A stretch of 23,476 nt of DNA from Treponemataceae bacterium (GTDB lineage Bacteria > Spirochaetota > Spirochaetia > Treponematales > Treponemataceae). The stretch spans positions 1-23,476 of the forward strand of contig JAILRX010000036.1 in the NCBI GenBank assembly GCA_024697985.1. The letters run 5' to 3'. The first letter of the stretch is position 1. The number at the start of each line of letters is the position of its first letter. This document shows positions 5,755 to 14,269 of the stretch, piece by piece. The notes beneath the pieces were generated by a model, which saw only the letters and a program-made list of their open reading frames with translations, was not told the origin of the DNA and did not search any database. The position numbers were made by a program, and so were the translations under genes.

Positions 5755-6627
5755 ATGGCAGTAGTAACCATGAAGAGTTTGCTTGAATCTGGAGTACACT
5801 TCGGTCACCAGGTTAAGCGATGGGATCCACGTATGAAGAAATATATCTTCGCTGAAAGAAACGGGATTCATATTATTGATTTGCAGAAAACAATGGCTTC
5901 TATCAAAGATGCATACGAAGCTGTAAGAAAAGTTACTGCAAGTGGCAAATCAGTTCTTTTTGTAGGAACAAAAAAACAGGCACAGCAGGCTATCGCTAAA
6001 GAAGCAGAACGCTGTGGAATGTACTATGTAAACAATCGCTGGCTTGGCGGTATGCTTACAAACTTTTCAACAATCAAAAAATCACTTTTAAGATTAAAGA
6101 AACTCGAAAAGCAGGAAGTTGATGGAACTTTCGCAAGCCTCACAAAGAAAGAAATTTCTAACCTCCAGAAGGAAAAGGCTAAGCTCGAAAAGAACCTCGG
6201 CGGAATCAAGGAAATGAAAGAACTTCCTGGAATCCTTTTCGTAATCGATACACACAAAGAAGCTATCGCTGTTGCTGAAGCTCGAAGAATGGGAATTCCG
6301 ATCGTTGCAGTTGTTGATACAAACTGTAACCCAGAAGGAATCGACTACCCTATCCCAGGTAACGACGATGCTATCAGAGCCATCACATTGTTCACATCTA
6401 TCATCGCTAATGCTGTTGTAGAAGCTAACAATGAAGAAGGACTCAAAATCATCGAAAATCTTCAGGATGACGATGAAGAAAACTTGTCTGACGCTTCTAA
6501 CCGATCTGATGATGAAGAAATTGTTGATTACAGCAACTACGAACCAACAGAACAGAAAGAAGAAGATATCATTGCTGATGAATCAGAAAATGATGATCTC
6601 GTTGATGAAGACAAACTTTACAAATAA
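5755..6627 (+). CDS. rpsB: 30S ribosomal protein S2 (uS2) with acidic C-terminal tail
   Basis: The product is 290 residues from ATG 5755, with SD AAGGAG at 5741-5746. It begins MAVVTMKSLLESGVHFGHQV, followed by RWDPRMKKYIF and the S2 hallmarks NNRWLGGMLTNF, PGILFVIDTHKE and GIPIVAVVDTNCNPEGIDYPIPGNDDA. The open frame runs 44 codons further upstream to 5623, but that part matches nothing in S2 and overlaps the hairpins, so it is rejected. The core ends near residue 225. The last 60 or so residues are very acidic (runs such as DDDEEN and ESENDD), making the protein about 50 residues longer than E. coli S2. First gene of rpsB-tsf; 14 bases separate it from tsf. Confidence 0.97.
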   Translation: MAVVTMKSLLESGVHFGHQVKRWDPRMKKYIFAERNGIHIIDLQKTMASIKDAYEAVRKVTASGKSVLFVGTKKQAQQAIAKEAERCGMYYVNNRWLGGMLTNFSTIKKSLLRLKKLEKQEVDGTFASLTKKEISNLQKEKAKLEKNLGGIKEMKELPGILFVIDTHKEAIAVAEARRMGIPIVAVVDTNCNPEGIDYPIPGNDDAIRAITLFTSIIANAVVEANNEEGLKIIENLQDDDEENLSDASNRSDDEEIVDYSNYEPTEQKEEDIIADESENDDLVDEDKLYK

Positions 6628-6641
6628 TTTGGAGAAAAAAT

Positions 6642-7484
6642 ATGGATATTAAAGCCGCTGACGTAAAAGCTTTACGAGAGGCTACAGGTGCCGGAATGAT
6701 GGAATGCAAAAAGGCACTCGTTGAATGTAATGGCGATGCAGATGCTGCAGCAAAACTTCTTAAAGAAAAGGGTCTTGCAGCTGTTGCAAAACGAGCTGAA
6801 AGAGCAACATCAGAAGGCCGAATTTTCATCAAGCAGGATGGAAATCGTGCTGTAATCGCTGAACTTACTTGCGAAACAGACTTTGTTGCAAACAACGCAG
6901 ACTTTATCGCTGTTGGTGAAAAAATCTGCGAAACAGCTTTGGCAAAGAACTTTACATCACCAAACGAAGAACTTTCAGGACTTCTTTTGAACTTAGCTAC
7001 AAAAATCCGTGAAAACATGACATTGCGCCGACTTGAAATCATCGAAGTTCCAAGTGACTGCGTATTTGCAAAATATGTTCACAGCGATGCTAAAACAGGT
7101 GTAATCGTTTTGGTTAAATCTGAACCAGCTACAAGCAACGACAAAATTGCAGAATTTGCTTATGACTGCTGCCTCCACATTGCAGCTTTCACACCTGCTT
7201 ACACATCAAAATCTGACGTTCCACAGAAATACATCGACGAGCAGAAAGAAATTTTCAAGGCTCAGATGGATCAGGACGAAAAGATGGCTTCTAAACCAGA
7301 AAACGTAAAAGAAGGAATCCTTCAGGGCAAAGTTAAGAAACACCTTGCTGAAATCTGTTTTGAAGACCAGATGTTTGTAAAAGATGATAAAGTAACAGTT
7401 ACAGCTAAGAAAGAACAGATCGCAAAAGAATGCGGATGCAAACTTTCTTTCGCAAAAATTGTATTCTATCAGCTTGGAGCATAA
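6642..7484 (+). CDS. tsf: translation elongation factor Ts
   Basis: EF-Ts exchanges GDP on EF-Tu. The 280-residue product begins with the UBA-like N domain (IKAADVKALREATGAGMMEC), followed by CKKAL and AAKLLKEKGLAAVAKRA. The conserved ETDFVANN motif lies at about 78-85, matching the EF-Tu-contacting TDFV element. The length agrees with the family. The SD GGAG lies 8 bases before ATG. It follows rpsB directly, the near-universal bacterial order, and a long A/T-rich hairpin terminator follows it. Four of its eight arginine codons are CGA. Confidence 0.97.
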   Translation: MDIKAADVKALREATGAGMMECKKALVECNGDADAAAKLLKEKGLAAVAKRAERATSEGRIFIKQDGNRAVIAELTCETDFVANNADFIAVGEKICETALAKNFTSPNEELSGLLLNLATKIRENMTLRRLEIIEVPSDCVFAKYVHSDAKTGVIVLVKSEPATSNDKIAEFAYDCCLHIAAFTPAYTSKSDVPQKYIDEQKEIFKAQMDQDEKMASKPENVKEGILQGKVKKHLAEICFEDQMFVKDDKVTVTAKKEQIAKECGCKLSFAKIVFYQLGA

Positions 7485-7496
7485 TGTAATTTCTTA

Positions 7497-7556
7497 AAAA
7501 AAATCATGTCTTATCGAACAATATATGTTATATTTTAGGTATGGCATGATTTTTTT
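7497..7556 (+). terminator. long-loop terminator after tsf
   Basis: AAAAAAATCATG (7497-7508) pairs with CATGATTTTTTT (7545-7556), and T-G and C-G pairs extend the stem to 14 bp. The 3' arm supplies seven T. The 32-base loop holds its own small stem (AATATA/TATATT) and an extended -10 sequence. Likely partial termination, setting frr and the downstream genes apart from rpsB-tsf. It can form on either strand. Confidence 0.65.
7526..7534 (+). promoter_or_regulatory. candidate extended -10 promoter of frr inside the terminator loop
   Basis: TGTTATATT is a TGn extended -10 with five of six -10 matches. No good -35 exists 17 bases upstream, as allowed for extended -10 promoters. Start would be near 7541, giving a leader of about 60 bases to frr. 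Confidence 0.4.
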
Positions 7557-7601
7557 ATGTAAAAAATCACCTAAAAGAAATTATCTAACAAAGGGGAATT
7601 T

Positions 7602-8153
7602 ATGTCAGACGTTCAAAATCAGTGTGAAGAAAAAATGAATAAAACAATTTCTTCACTGAAAGATGAATACAATACAATCAGAACAGGACGTGCATCAGCA
7701 AGTCTTTTCGATAAACTCAGAGTGGATTACTACGGTGAAAAAACACCTCTTTCTCAGGTTGCAACCGTTTCAATTCCAGAAGCAAGAATGATCGTCATCC
7801 AGCCATGGGACAAAAATTTGATTTCTGAAATTGAAAAAGCAATTTTGAAAGGCGACATGGGATTGAATCCATCAAATGATGGCAAGGTAATCCGAATTGC
7901 TATTCCACCGTTAACAGCAGACAGACGAAAGGAACTCGTAAAACAGGCCAAAACAATGGCTGAAAACAGCAGAGTTTCAATCCGAAACATCCGCCGAGAT
8001 GGAAACGATTCTCTTAAAAAGCTGCAGAAAGACGGCGAATTGACAGAAGACGAATTGAAGTCAGAAGAAGATTCACTCCAGAAAGCAACAGACAAATTCA
8101 TTTCTGAAATCGACAAAATCTTTGCCGAAAAAGAAAAAGAGATAATGGACTAA
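7602..8153 (+). CDS. frr: ribosome recycling factor
   Basis: RRF splits post-termination ribosomes together with EF-G. The 183-residue product has the family length and landmarks: YNTIRTGRASASLFDKLRVDYYG near 24-46, TPLSQVATVSIPEARMIVIQPWD, GLNPSNDGKVIRIAIPPLTADRRKELVK, and the RVSIRNIRRDGND helix. The SD AAGGGG is well placed before ATG 7602. Its stop TAA overlaps the uppS ATG by one base, so the two are translationally coupled. Confidence 0.97.
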   Translation: MSDVQNQCEEKMNKTISSLKDEYNTIRTGRASASLFDKLRVDYYGEKTPLSQVATVSIPEARMIVIQPWDKNLISEIEKAILKGDMGLNPSNDGKVIRIAIPPLTADRRKELVKQAKTMAENSRVSIRNIRRDGNDSLKKLQKDGELTEDELKSEEDSLQKATDKFISEIDKIFAEKEKEIMD

Positions 8154-8860
8154 TGACATTACTCGAAGAAATTTCCCAAAATCCAGTTCCGTCACATATT
8201 GCAATAATCATGGACGGAAATGGGCGTTGGGCAAAACAGAAAGGTTTACCTCGTACAAGCGGTCACAAAGAAGGTCTTGAAGTTGCAAAAAAGATCATCA
8301 AAGCAGCTGGTAAAATCGGAGTAAAATACATCACCCTTTATACGTTTTCTACGGAAAACTGGAAACGAACGGAAGAAGAAGTCGGCTACCTTATGAACTT
8401 GATAGCCACTCACCTCAGGGCCGAATTTGAGTTCTATAAAGAAAACCAGATTAAGGTTCAGCATATCGGGCACCTCGAAGGTTTACCACAAAAAGTTCAG
8501 GACACAATAAAAGAGACAATTGAAGACTGCAAGAATTTTTCTGGAATAACTGCAGTTTTAGCAATAAATTACGGCGGAAGGGATGAAATTCTCCGAGCCA
8601 TAAAAAAATTAAACAAAGAACAGATTTCTGCACTTGATGAAAAAAACTTTTCTACAAATTTTGATTATCCGGAATTGCCGGACGTGGATTTGATGATAAG
8701 AACAGGTGGAGAAAAAAGACTCAGCAATTTCCTTCTTTGGCAAAATTCATACGCCGAAATGGAATTTGTAGATACACTTTGGCCAGACTACACTGAAGAT
8801 GATTTTTACTCTTCTGTTCTGGATTTTCAAAAGCGAAACAGAAGGTTTGGCGGAGTATAA
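8153..8860 (+). CDS. uppS: undecaprenyl diphosphate synthase (cis-prenyltransferase)
   Basis: UppS condenses isopentenyl diphosphate units onto farnesyl diphosphate to make the C55 lipid carrier for cell-wall synthesis. The 235-residue product has HIAIIMDGNGRWAKQKG with catalytic Asp21, RTSGHKEG, LYTFSTENWKR, INYGGRDEI, and the diphosphate-binding DLMIRTGGEKRLSNFLLWQ near the C-terminus, ending RRFGGV. The start overlaps the frr stop by one base and has a weak SD (GAGA). It is the first of a run of membrane-lipid genes (uppS, cdsA, dxr). DXR two genes on makes the isoprenoid precursor this enzyme uses. Confidence 0.97.
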   Translation: MTLLEEISQNPVPSHIAIIMDGNGRWAKQKGLPRTSGHKEGLEVAKKIIKAAGKIGVKYITLYTFSTENWKRTEEEVGYLMNLIATHLRAEFEFYKENQIKVQHIGHLEGLPQKVQDTIKETIEDCKNFSGITAVLAINYGGRDEILRAIKKLNKEQISALDEKNFSTNFDYPELPDVDLMIRTGGEKRLSNFLLWQNSYAEMEFVDTLWPDYTEDDFYSSVLDFQKRNRRFGGV

Positions 8861-8880
8861 TTTTTAAGGAACAAGTATTT

Positions 8881-9747
8881 ATGAATATAAAAAAGCTTTT
8901 ACCACGACTTGCAATTTTTTTCCTGGGAATTCCTGGAATTCTAGCTGTAGTTTATTTTAATCAGCTGCACAGCTTGATTCTTCATGTTGTGATTCTTTTT
9001 GCAGTAATCGCTTCATCACTGGAAATGCACAACCTTTTAAGTGCTAAAGGAAAAATGGCGCCAAAAGCATTGCTTACAATTCTAAGCTGTATTCCGACAA
9101 TTGTTTCCTACCTTTCATTTTATCTGAATTATCACACGGAATGGATTTTTATTTCGTTCGTATTCTGTTCGATTTTGTGCTGCATCGTCGAAGTCATCTG
9201 GCCGGTAAACAAGGGAGAAAACAGTTTTGAATCTTCTATTCATGCAATCAGTTCTGATATCTTTTTGCTTTCATACTGTTCGCTTCTGCCAGTATTCATT
9301 TCACTTTTAAGCTGCTTCCACTACTCTACAGCATATATTTCAACATACTTCATCCTCGTATTCAGCTGTGATTCATTTGCATGGCTTTTCGGAATGCTTT
9401 TTGGAAAAAACAACCGAGGAATCATCAAGGTAAGTCCGAACAAAAGTGTTGCAGGCTTTATCGGTGGAATCGTATGTACCACAGGAATGGCAGTTTTCTG
9501 CAAGTATATTTTTGCAGAAGCTTTTGCTGAAGTTCCATACTGGGGAATGATTCTTATGGGATTCGGCTCATCAATTCTTGCAATCGGCGGAGACTTGGTT
9601 GAATCCTTAATCAAACGAAGCGCAAACATAAAAGACTCTGGAAAAATCATTTTGGGAAGAGGCGGAATGCTCGACTCAATCGACTCGCTTCTTTTCGTCA
9701 TTCCTTTCTTTTACGCAATAATCAGAATTTTCATAGCTAAATCCTGA
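8881..9747 (+). CDS. cdsA: phosphatidate cytidylyltransferase (CDP-diacylglycerol synthase)
   Basis: CdsA makes CDP-diacylglycerol from phosphatidate and CTP, the branch point of phospholipid synthesis, in the inner membrane. The 288-residue product is highly hydrophobic, with about eight membrane segments. SPNKSVAGFIGG (185-196) matches the family, as does the C-terminal signature starting SLIKRSANIKD (242-252). In that signature the usual GHGG..DR.D reads GRGGMLDSID (259-268), so His is replaced by Arg and Arg by Ser. The SD AAGGA precedes ATG 8881, 20 bases after uppS. Identity is firm from the fold and context; whether the changed residues alter activity is open. Confidence 0.94.
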   Translation: MNIKKLLPRLAIFFLGIPGILAVVYFNQLHSLILHVVILFAVIASSLEMHNLLSAKGKMAPKALLTILSCIPTIVSYLSFYLNYHTEWIFISFVFCSILCCIVEVIWPVNKGENSFESSIHAISSDIFLLSYCSLLPVFISLLSCFHYSTAYISTYFILVFSCDSFAWLFGMLFGKNNRGIIKVSPNKSVAGFIGGIVCTTGMAVFCKYIFAEAFAEVPYWGMILMGFGSSILAIGGDLVESLIKRSANIKDSGKIILGRGGMLDSIDSLLFVIPFFYAIIRIFIAKS

Positions 9748-9764
9748 TAAGATTGGAGCTGAAA

Positions 9765-10955
9765 ATGAAAAAAGTAATTGTTCTTGGCTGTTCCGGATCA
9801 ATCGGAAAAAGCACGATATCAATTTTAAAAGAATTTTCAGACCGCTTTCAGGTTGTAGGCCTACAGGCCAACACTGATGAAGATTTTTTGATAAATGCCG
9901 CAAAAGACTTTAATTGCAAACGAAATTGCCTTACAGGTAAAAATCTTTCAGAATGCAAAAATCCTGAAACAGTTAACTACGTAAATTTTTACGGTAAAGA
10001 ATCCTTAAAAGAATTCATTCAATATTCCGGCGCCGACATTGTCGTTAACGGCATTGCAGGCAGCAGCGGTCTTATGTCATCAGTCTATACACTTGAAAAA
10101 GGAATCAATCTTGCACTTGCAAACAAAGAAACGATGGTAATGGCCGGAAAAATCGTCAGAAAAATCGCAAAAGAGCATGATGCAAAAATCCTTCCTGTTG
10201 ATTCCGAACACAGCGCAATTTTCAGTCTGCTTGAAAAATGCCGTGTATGCGACACTGATGTCGATTCAGCAGAAAACCTGATAATAACGGCCAGCGGCGG
10301 ACCTTTCAGAAACTACTCAAAAGAAGAACTGGAAAATGTCACGCTCGAAAAGGCCCTTTCACATCCGACCTGGAATATGGGTCCTAAAATCACGATAGAC
10401 TCTTCTACCCTTGCTAACAAGGGACTTGAAGTAATCGAAGCCTACATGCTGTTTGATTTTGATGTGGACCACATCAAGGTAACGGTTCATCCGCAGAGCC
10501 TCGTCCACTCAATGGTTCAGACAAAAGACGGCCAGATTTATGCGCAGATTTCAAAGCCGGACATGCGTCACCCGATTCTGATGGCACTTACACATCCAGA
10601 ATGCCTTTCAAATTCGCTTGAAAAAGTTGATTTGACAAAGCTTATCGAAATGCAGTTCATGCCGCCAAGGCTAGATGTTTTCCCGATGCTCCAGCTTGCC
10701 TACGATTCACTAAGGAATGGCGGAAGCTCAACCATCGTTTTCAATGCAGCAAACGAAGTTGCCGTAGAGCTTTTTAGACAACAGAAAATCAAATATACAC
10801 ATATTTCAAAAATAGTCGAAGAAACCTTGGCTTTCGACTGGTCAAAAGAATGCACTACGATTGATGAAGTTCTTGAAATTGATGCGGATTCTAGGAAAAA
10901 GGCCTATAAAATCGCTGAAAAATACGAAAAAATTTTCGGAGAGAATAATCAATGA
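9765..10955 (+). CDS. dxr: 1-deoxy-D-xylulose 5-phosphate reductoisomerase
   Basis: DXR is the committed step of the MEP isoprenoid pathway, converting DXP to MEP with NADPH and a divalent metal. I take ATG 9765 (396 residues), with SD GGAG at 9755-9758; a TTG at 9753 in frame would overlap that SD. The N-terminal Rossmann motif is GCSGSIGKS (8-16). Others are LALANKETMVMAG, the metal ligands Asp146 and Glu148 in PVDSEHSAIF, HPTWNMGPKITIDSSTLANK, and VHPQSLVHSMV. The length agrees with the family. The stop overlaps the rseP start by four bases (ATGA), implying coupled translation. Confidence 0.97.
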   Translation: MKKVIVLGCSGSIGKSTISILKEFSDRFQVVGLQANTDEDFLINAAKDFNCKRNCLTGKNLSECKNPETVNYVNFYGKESLKEFIQYSGADIVVNGIAGSSGLMSSVYTLEKGINLALANKETMVMAGKIVRKIAKEHDAKILPVDSEHSAIFSLLEKCRVCDTDVDSAENLIITASGGPFRNYSKEELENVTLEKALSHPTWNMGPKITIDSSTLANKGLEVIEAYMLFDFDVDHIKVTVHPQSLVHSMVQTKDGQIYAQISKPDMRHPILMALTHPECLSNSLEKVDLTKLIEMQFMPPRLDVFPMLQLAYDSLRNGGSSTIVFNAANEVAVELFRQQKIKYTHISKIVEETLAFDWSKECTTIDEVLEIDADSRKKAYKIAEKYEKIFGENNQ

Positions 10956-12325
10956 CAATAATTTATGGATTACTCGGACTTGATTTATTGGTTATCATCC
11001 ATGAATTCGGGCATTTTTTGGTTGCAAAATGGTGCGGCGTAATTGTCGAAAGTTTTTCGGTCGGAATGGGACCTGTTCTCCTTCATAAAACAATCAAAGG
11101 CACCGATTTCAGGTTAAGCCTTATCCCACTGGGCGGTTATTGCGGCTTAAAAGGTCAGGAAGATTTTCAGATTGCACTGAACGAAAAAGCTGAGCAAATC
11201 AAAGGTGAACCAGGTTCTTTTTACTCGATTCATCCATTAAAACGCGTTTTGATTGCCTTTGCAGGTCCTTTTTTCAATTTCCTGTTTGCAGTAATTGCAT
11301 GCATAATAATCGCAATGATCGGCTATTCATACTACACAAGTTCAAACAAAATCATCCTTGCTTCAGAAATCTATCCTGAAATCCATTCGGTAGCACAGGA
11401 AAGCGGCCTTAAAACCGGTGATAAAATCATCGCAATCGACGGAAAGGAAACACCATATTTTACAGACATCTATGAAATCATCGCAGTAAACGCACAGAAG
11501 GAACTCACATTCACGGTCGAGCGAACTGATGATAAAAATAACACGGAAACCTTCGATCTTAAAATTACACCTGATTTGAACAAGGAAACTGGAGGCGGAG
11601 TCATAGGAATTACGACCTGGACTGACACGCTGATAGACGAGGTTCTGGAAGATACGCCGGCATGGAAAGCAGGCTTACAGGCTGGAGACCTCATTACAAA
11701 AGTTAACGGCATCGATGTTAACAACACGGCAGAATATAGAAAAATCGCAAAAGACAAGGATTCTTTCGAAATTTCTGTAATGCGCGATGGAAAAGAAATT
11801 GATATCGGAACCATAGCGCCTTCTGTTGATGAAAAAGGCAACAAACTTATCGGGATAGTTTTTCACGCCCAAAAAGTTGATGCCAAAACCTACAGCTTTT
11901 TTCCAGCAATCTGGCAGGGCACAAAGGAAGCTTTTAGAAATATCGAGCTAACCTTCAAGGGCATAAAGCTGCTTTTCAAGGGAATCGACATAACAAAAGC
12001 TGTCTCAGGACCTTTGCGAATCACGGTCATGCTCGGAGACAGCGCCAAGGACGGTTTTGCAGCAGGTTTTAAGGAAGGAGTCGTGACAGTACTTCAATTC
12101 CTTTCTGTTATCAGCATTTCGCTTTTTATAATGAACCTGCTCCCAATTCCAATTCTCGACGGAGGACTGATTCTTTTTGCCCTTATCGAAGCAATTTTTA
12201 AAAAGCAGATTTCACCAAAAATCCAATACTATGTTCAATTTGTTGGAATTGCGATATTATTAGTATTGTTTGCAGTCGCACTTTTTGGTGACATTTCATA
12301 TTTAATAGACAAATTCAAACATTAA
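10952..12325 (+). CDS. rseP: RIP metalloprotease RseP (site-2 protease family)
   Basis: RseP-type proteases cut transmembrane helices, typically anti-sigma factors and leftover signal peptides. The 457-residue product has the zinc motif HEFGH at 17-21 within the first membrane helix. It also has SLIPLGGYCGLKG, two PDZ-like regions (about 150-210 and 225-290, the second with TPAWKAGLQAGDLITKVNG), and the C-terminal NLLPIPILDGG metal-ligand motif followed by two membrane segments. ATG 10952 overlaps the dxr stop. The dxr-rseP order is widespread in bacteria. No anti-sigma factor gene is visible in the window, so its substrate here is unknown. Confidence 0.96.
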   Translation: MTIIYGLLGLDLLVIIHEFGHFLVAKWCGVIVESFSVGMGPVLLHKTIKGTDFRLSLIPLGGYCGLKGQEDFQIALNEKAEQIKGEPGSFYSIHPLKRVLIAFAGPFFNFLFAVIACIIIAMIGYSYYTSSNKIILASEIYPEIHSVAQESGLKTGDKIIAIDGKETPYFTDIYEIIAVNAQKELTFTVERTDDKNNTETFDLKITPDLNKETGGGVIGITTWTDTLIDEVLEDTPAWKAGLQAGDLITKVNGIDVNNTAEYRKIAKDKDSFEISVMRDGKEIDIGTIAPSVDEKGNKLIGIVFHAQKVDAKTYSFFPAIWQGTKEAFRNIELTFKGIKLLFKGIDITKAVSGPLRITVMLGDSAKDGFAAGFKEGVVTVLQFLSVISISLFIMNLLPIPILDGGLILFALIEAIFKKQISPKIQYYVQFVGIAILLVLFAVALFGDISYLIDKFKH

Positions 12326-12341
12326 CCAAACGGAGTCGTAC

Positions 12342-14249
12342 ATGAAATTCAAAAAACTTATTCTTGCATCAATATTTTTCGTTACAGGAGCACTTCTTTT
12401 TGCTCAGGTTCAGCTTTCGCATCAGCCTCATCAGACCAAAATTGAATGCATGGAATTTTATGGCGAAGATTTTTTCACAGGAAGTGATGACGGTTTCATC
12501 GTAAAATGGCTTTCTGACGGCAACGGAGAACACTTTCAGGTTTCAGATATGAAAATAAAGATGATGGCAATTCATCCGAACGGATACGAAATTGCCATTT
12601 ACGAAACTGATGAATTTGCCATCCACAGAATTTCAGTATGGAACTGGAAGACAAAGACCCGAAAATTTGCTAAAAGATTTACAGACTCAATCACTTGCCT
12701 TTCTTACACCGCAAAAGGCACCTACCTGATGGCAGGTACAACCAGCGTAGACGGTCTTCTTTTTCTTGACGTAAACAAGGGAACTCCACTTTCTGTGCTT
12801 CAGACGAACACAGGAATCGTAGAACTGGCTAAAACCGGAAAAAAAGAATCTACGATGGTCACATACGAAGAACAGGGAAAATTAAAATACTATTCAATGA
12901 CTGACGGCAACATGATCCGTGAATTCAAATGCGAAAATCAACTTGAAAATCCAGTTTTCGTTCACAACAGCCGTTTTTTAATCGGAGCAAAATCCAACAA
13001 AATCTATATAGTTGATGCAACAGACGGTCTTACAAAACAGATTCATGAATCAGACAAGCCTACAATTCTTTGCGCAAACGACGATGAACTTTACTACAGC
13101 GAAAACAACAGTGAAAATTACAGTCTTTCCCTAAAAAAACTTGAACTCAACAAGGGAGAAAACAGATTTTCTTCAACTCTGATTAAAAACTTCGATTTCG
13201 GTTCGACACAGACAATTTCCAAAGCAATCGTTTTGAGCAACATCGCTTATTTTGGAACTGCTATGGGAGATATTTTTTCAATGGGAATTGAGCCGACAGA
13301 AGATACAGTTTCCGCCCTCAGATACACAGATCTCCCTGACTTTAAGATTACAGACATTGAAATTATCGAAAATGATTATTTTATCGCCGTAAACGGTAAA
13401 ATCCTTTCAGGAACCATCATGAATCAGGCTCTGATTAAAATCTGTGAAAGCGACAATCAGAACATCACATCAACTCCAGAAAAGGATTTGATTTTGTGGA
13501 CAAAGGGCGCCGGCGCTGAAATCTGCATCCTCAAAAAAACAGAAACAGGCTACGAAGAAACATACCAGACAATCTACACACCAACCATGCCTATCAATTC
13601 CCTTTCTGTATGGGGAGATAAGATTTTGATTGTCGAAGGAAATTCCAACGTAATTGTACACGATATTGTAAGCAGCACGACAAACCAGATTTACAGCGGA
13701 ACAGGACTTCAGGACGCAGTTCTTGTAGACGGAAATATGATTTATGTTGCAAAAACAAGGGTTACAAATCCAAACTCTGCACTCATCAGCATCAACATGA
13801 CCACCAAAGAAACCGTTCCGATTTCAATCAACGGCGAGATCATGTTCTCACTTACAAAAAAGACGCCTACATCAAAGATAATTTACGGTATAAGCAATGA
13901 AATCAGGGAAGGCAAAAAACTTACCAAAATTTTCAGCTACAGTACCGAAACAAGCAAATATGAAACGAAAATTCAGTGGGGAGACGAAGATTCAAGTGCC
14001 TTCCTCAGTTTTATTAACGGCCTGATGTTCACAAATATCGGAAAATCAAGCACCATTGCCCTTGATCTGAGCAACAAGAAAAAAAGCCAGCTTAAGAGGT
14101 CAGCTTCACTTCCTGAAAAAATTTCAGGCAACAAGCTCTACCTTGCAACTTTGAACCAAGACGGAAGCATTACCTGGTACAATACCGGAAGTTACAACCG
14201 AATTGAAACCTGGTATTACACAAACGACGGTTACATTCAGGTTCGATAA
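12342..14249 (+). CDS. exported WD40/propeller-like protein, function unknown
   Basis: The 635-residue product has a signal peptide (KFKKLILASIFFVTGALLFA, cut about residue 21). The mature part starts LSHQPHQTKIECMEFYGED and FFTGSDDGFIVKWLSDG, a WD40-like blade ending in a K-W pair, then MMAIHPNGYEIAIYE and ISVWNWKTKTRKF, a second blade. Later parts are beta-rich with weaker repeats, so one or two seven- or eight-bladed propellers are plausible. The SD GGAG precedes ATG, 16 bases after rseP, placing it in the same operon. From memory, treponemes keep a similar exported protein beside rseP, which suggests envelope work linked to the protease, but no function is known to me. Confidence 0.85.
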   Translation: MKFKKLILASIFFVTGALLFAQVQLSHQPHQTKIECMEFYGEDFFTGSDDGFIVKWLSDGNGEHFQVSDMKIKMMAIHPNGYEIAIYETDEFAIHRISVWNWKTKTRKFAKRFTDSITCLSYTAKGTYLMAGTTSVDGLLFLDVNKGTPLSVLQTNTGIVELAKTGKKESTMVTYEEQGKLKYYSMTDGNMIREFKCENQLENPVFVHNSRFLIGAKSNKIYIVDATDGLTKQIHESDKPTILCANDDELYYSENNSENYSLSLKKLELNKGENRFSSTLIKNFDFGSTQTISKAIVLSNIAYFGTAMGDIFSMGIEPTEDTVSALRYTDLPDFKITDIEIIENDYFIAVNGKILSGTIMNQALIKICESDNQNITSTPEKDLILWTKGAGAEICILKKTETGYEETYQTIYTPTMPINSLSVWGDKILIVEGNSNVIVHDIVSSTTNQIYSGTGLQDAVLVDGNMIYVAKTRVTNPNSALISINMTTKETVPISINGEIMFSLTKKTPTSKIIYGISNEIREGKKLTKIFSYSTETSKYETKIQWGDEDSSAFLSFINGLMFTNIGKSSTIALDLSNKKKSQLKRSASLPEKISGNKLYLATLNQDGSITWYNTGSYNRIETWYYTNDGYIQVR

Positions 14250-14269
14250 ACTGTCTGAGAAGGAAAAAT

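Noticed and set aside
6569..7042. Minus-strand 157-codon open frame opposite tsf
   Set aside because: It overlaps the certain tsf gene and has Ser/Ala-rich composition typical of antisense shadows.
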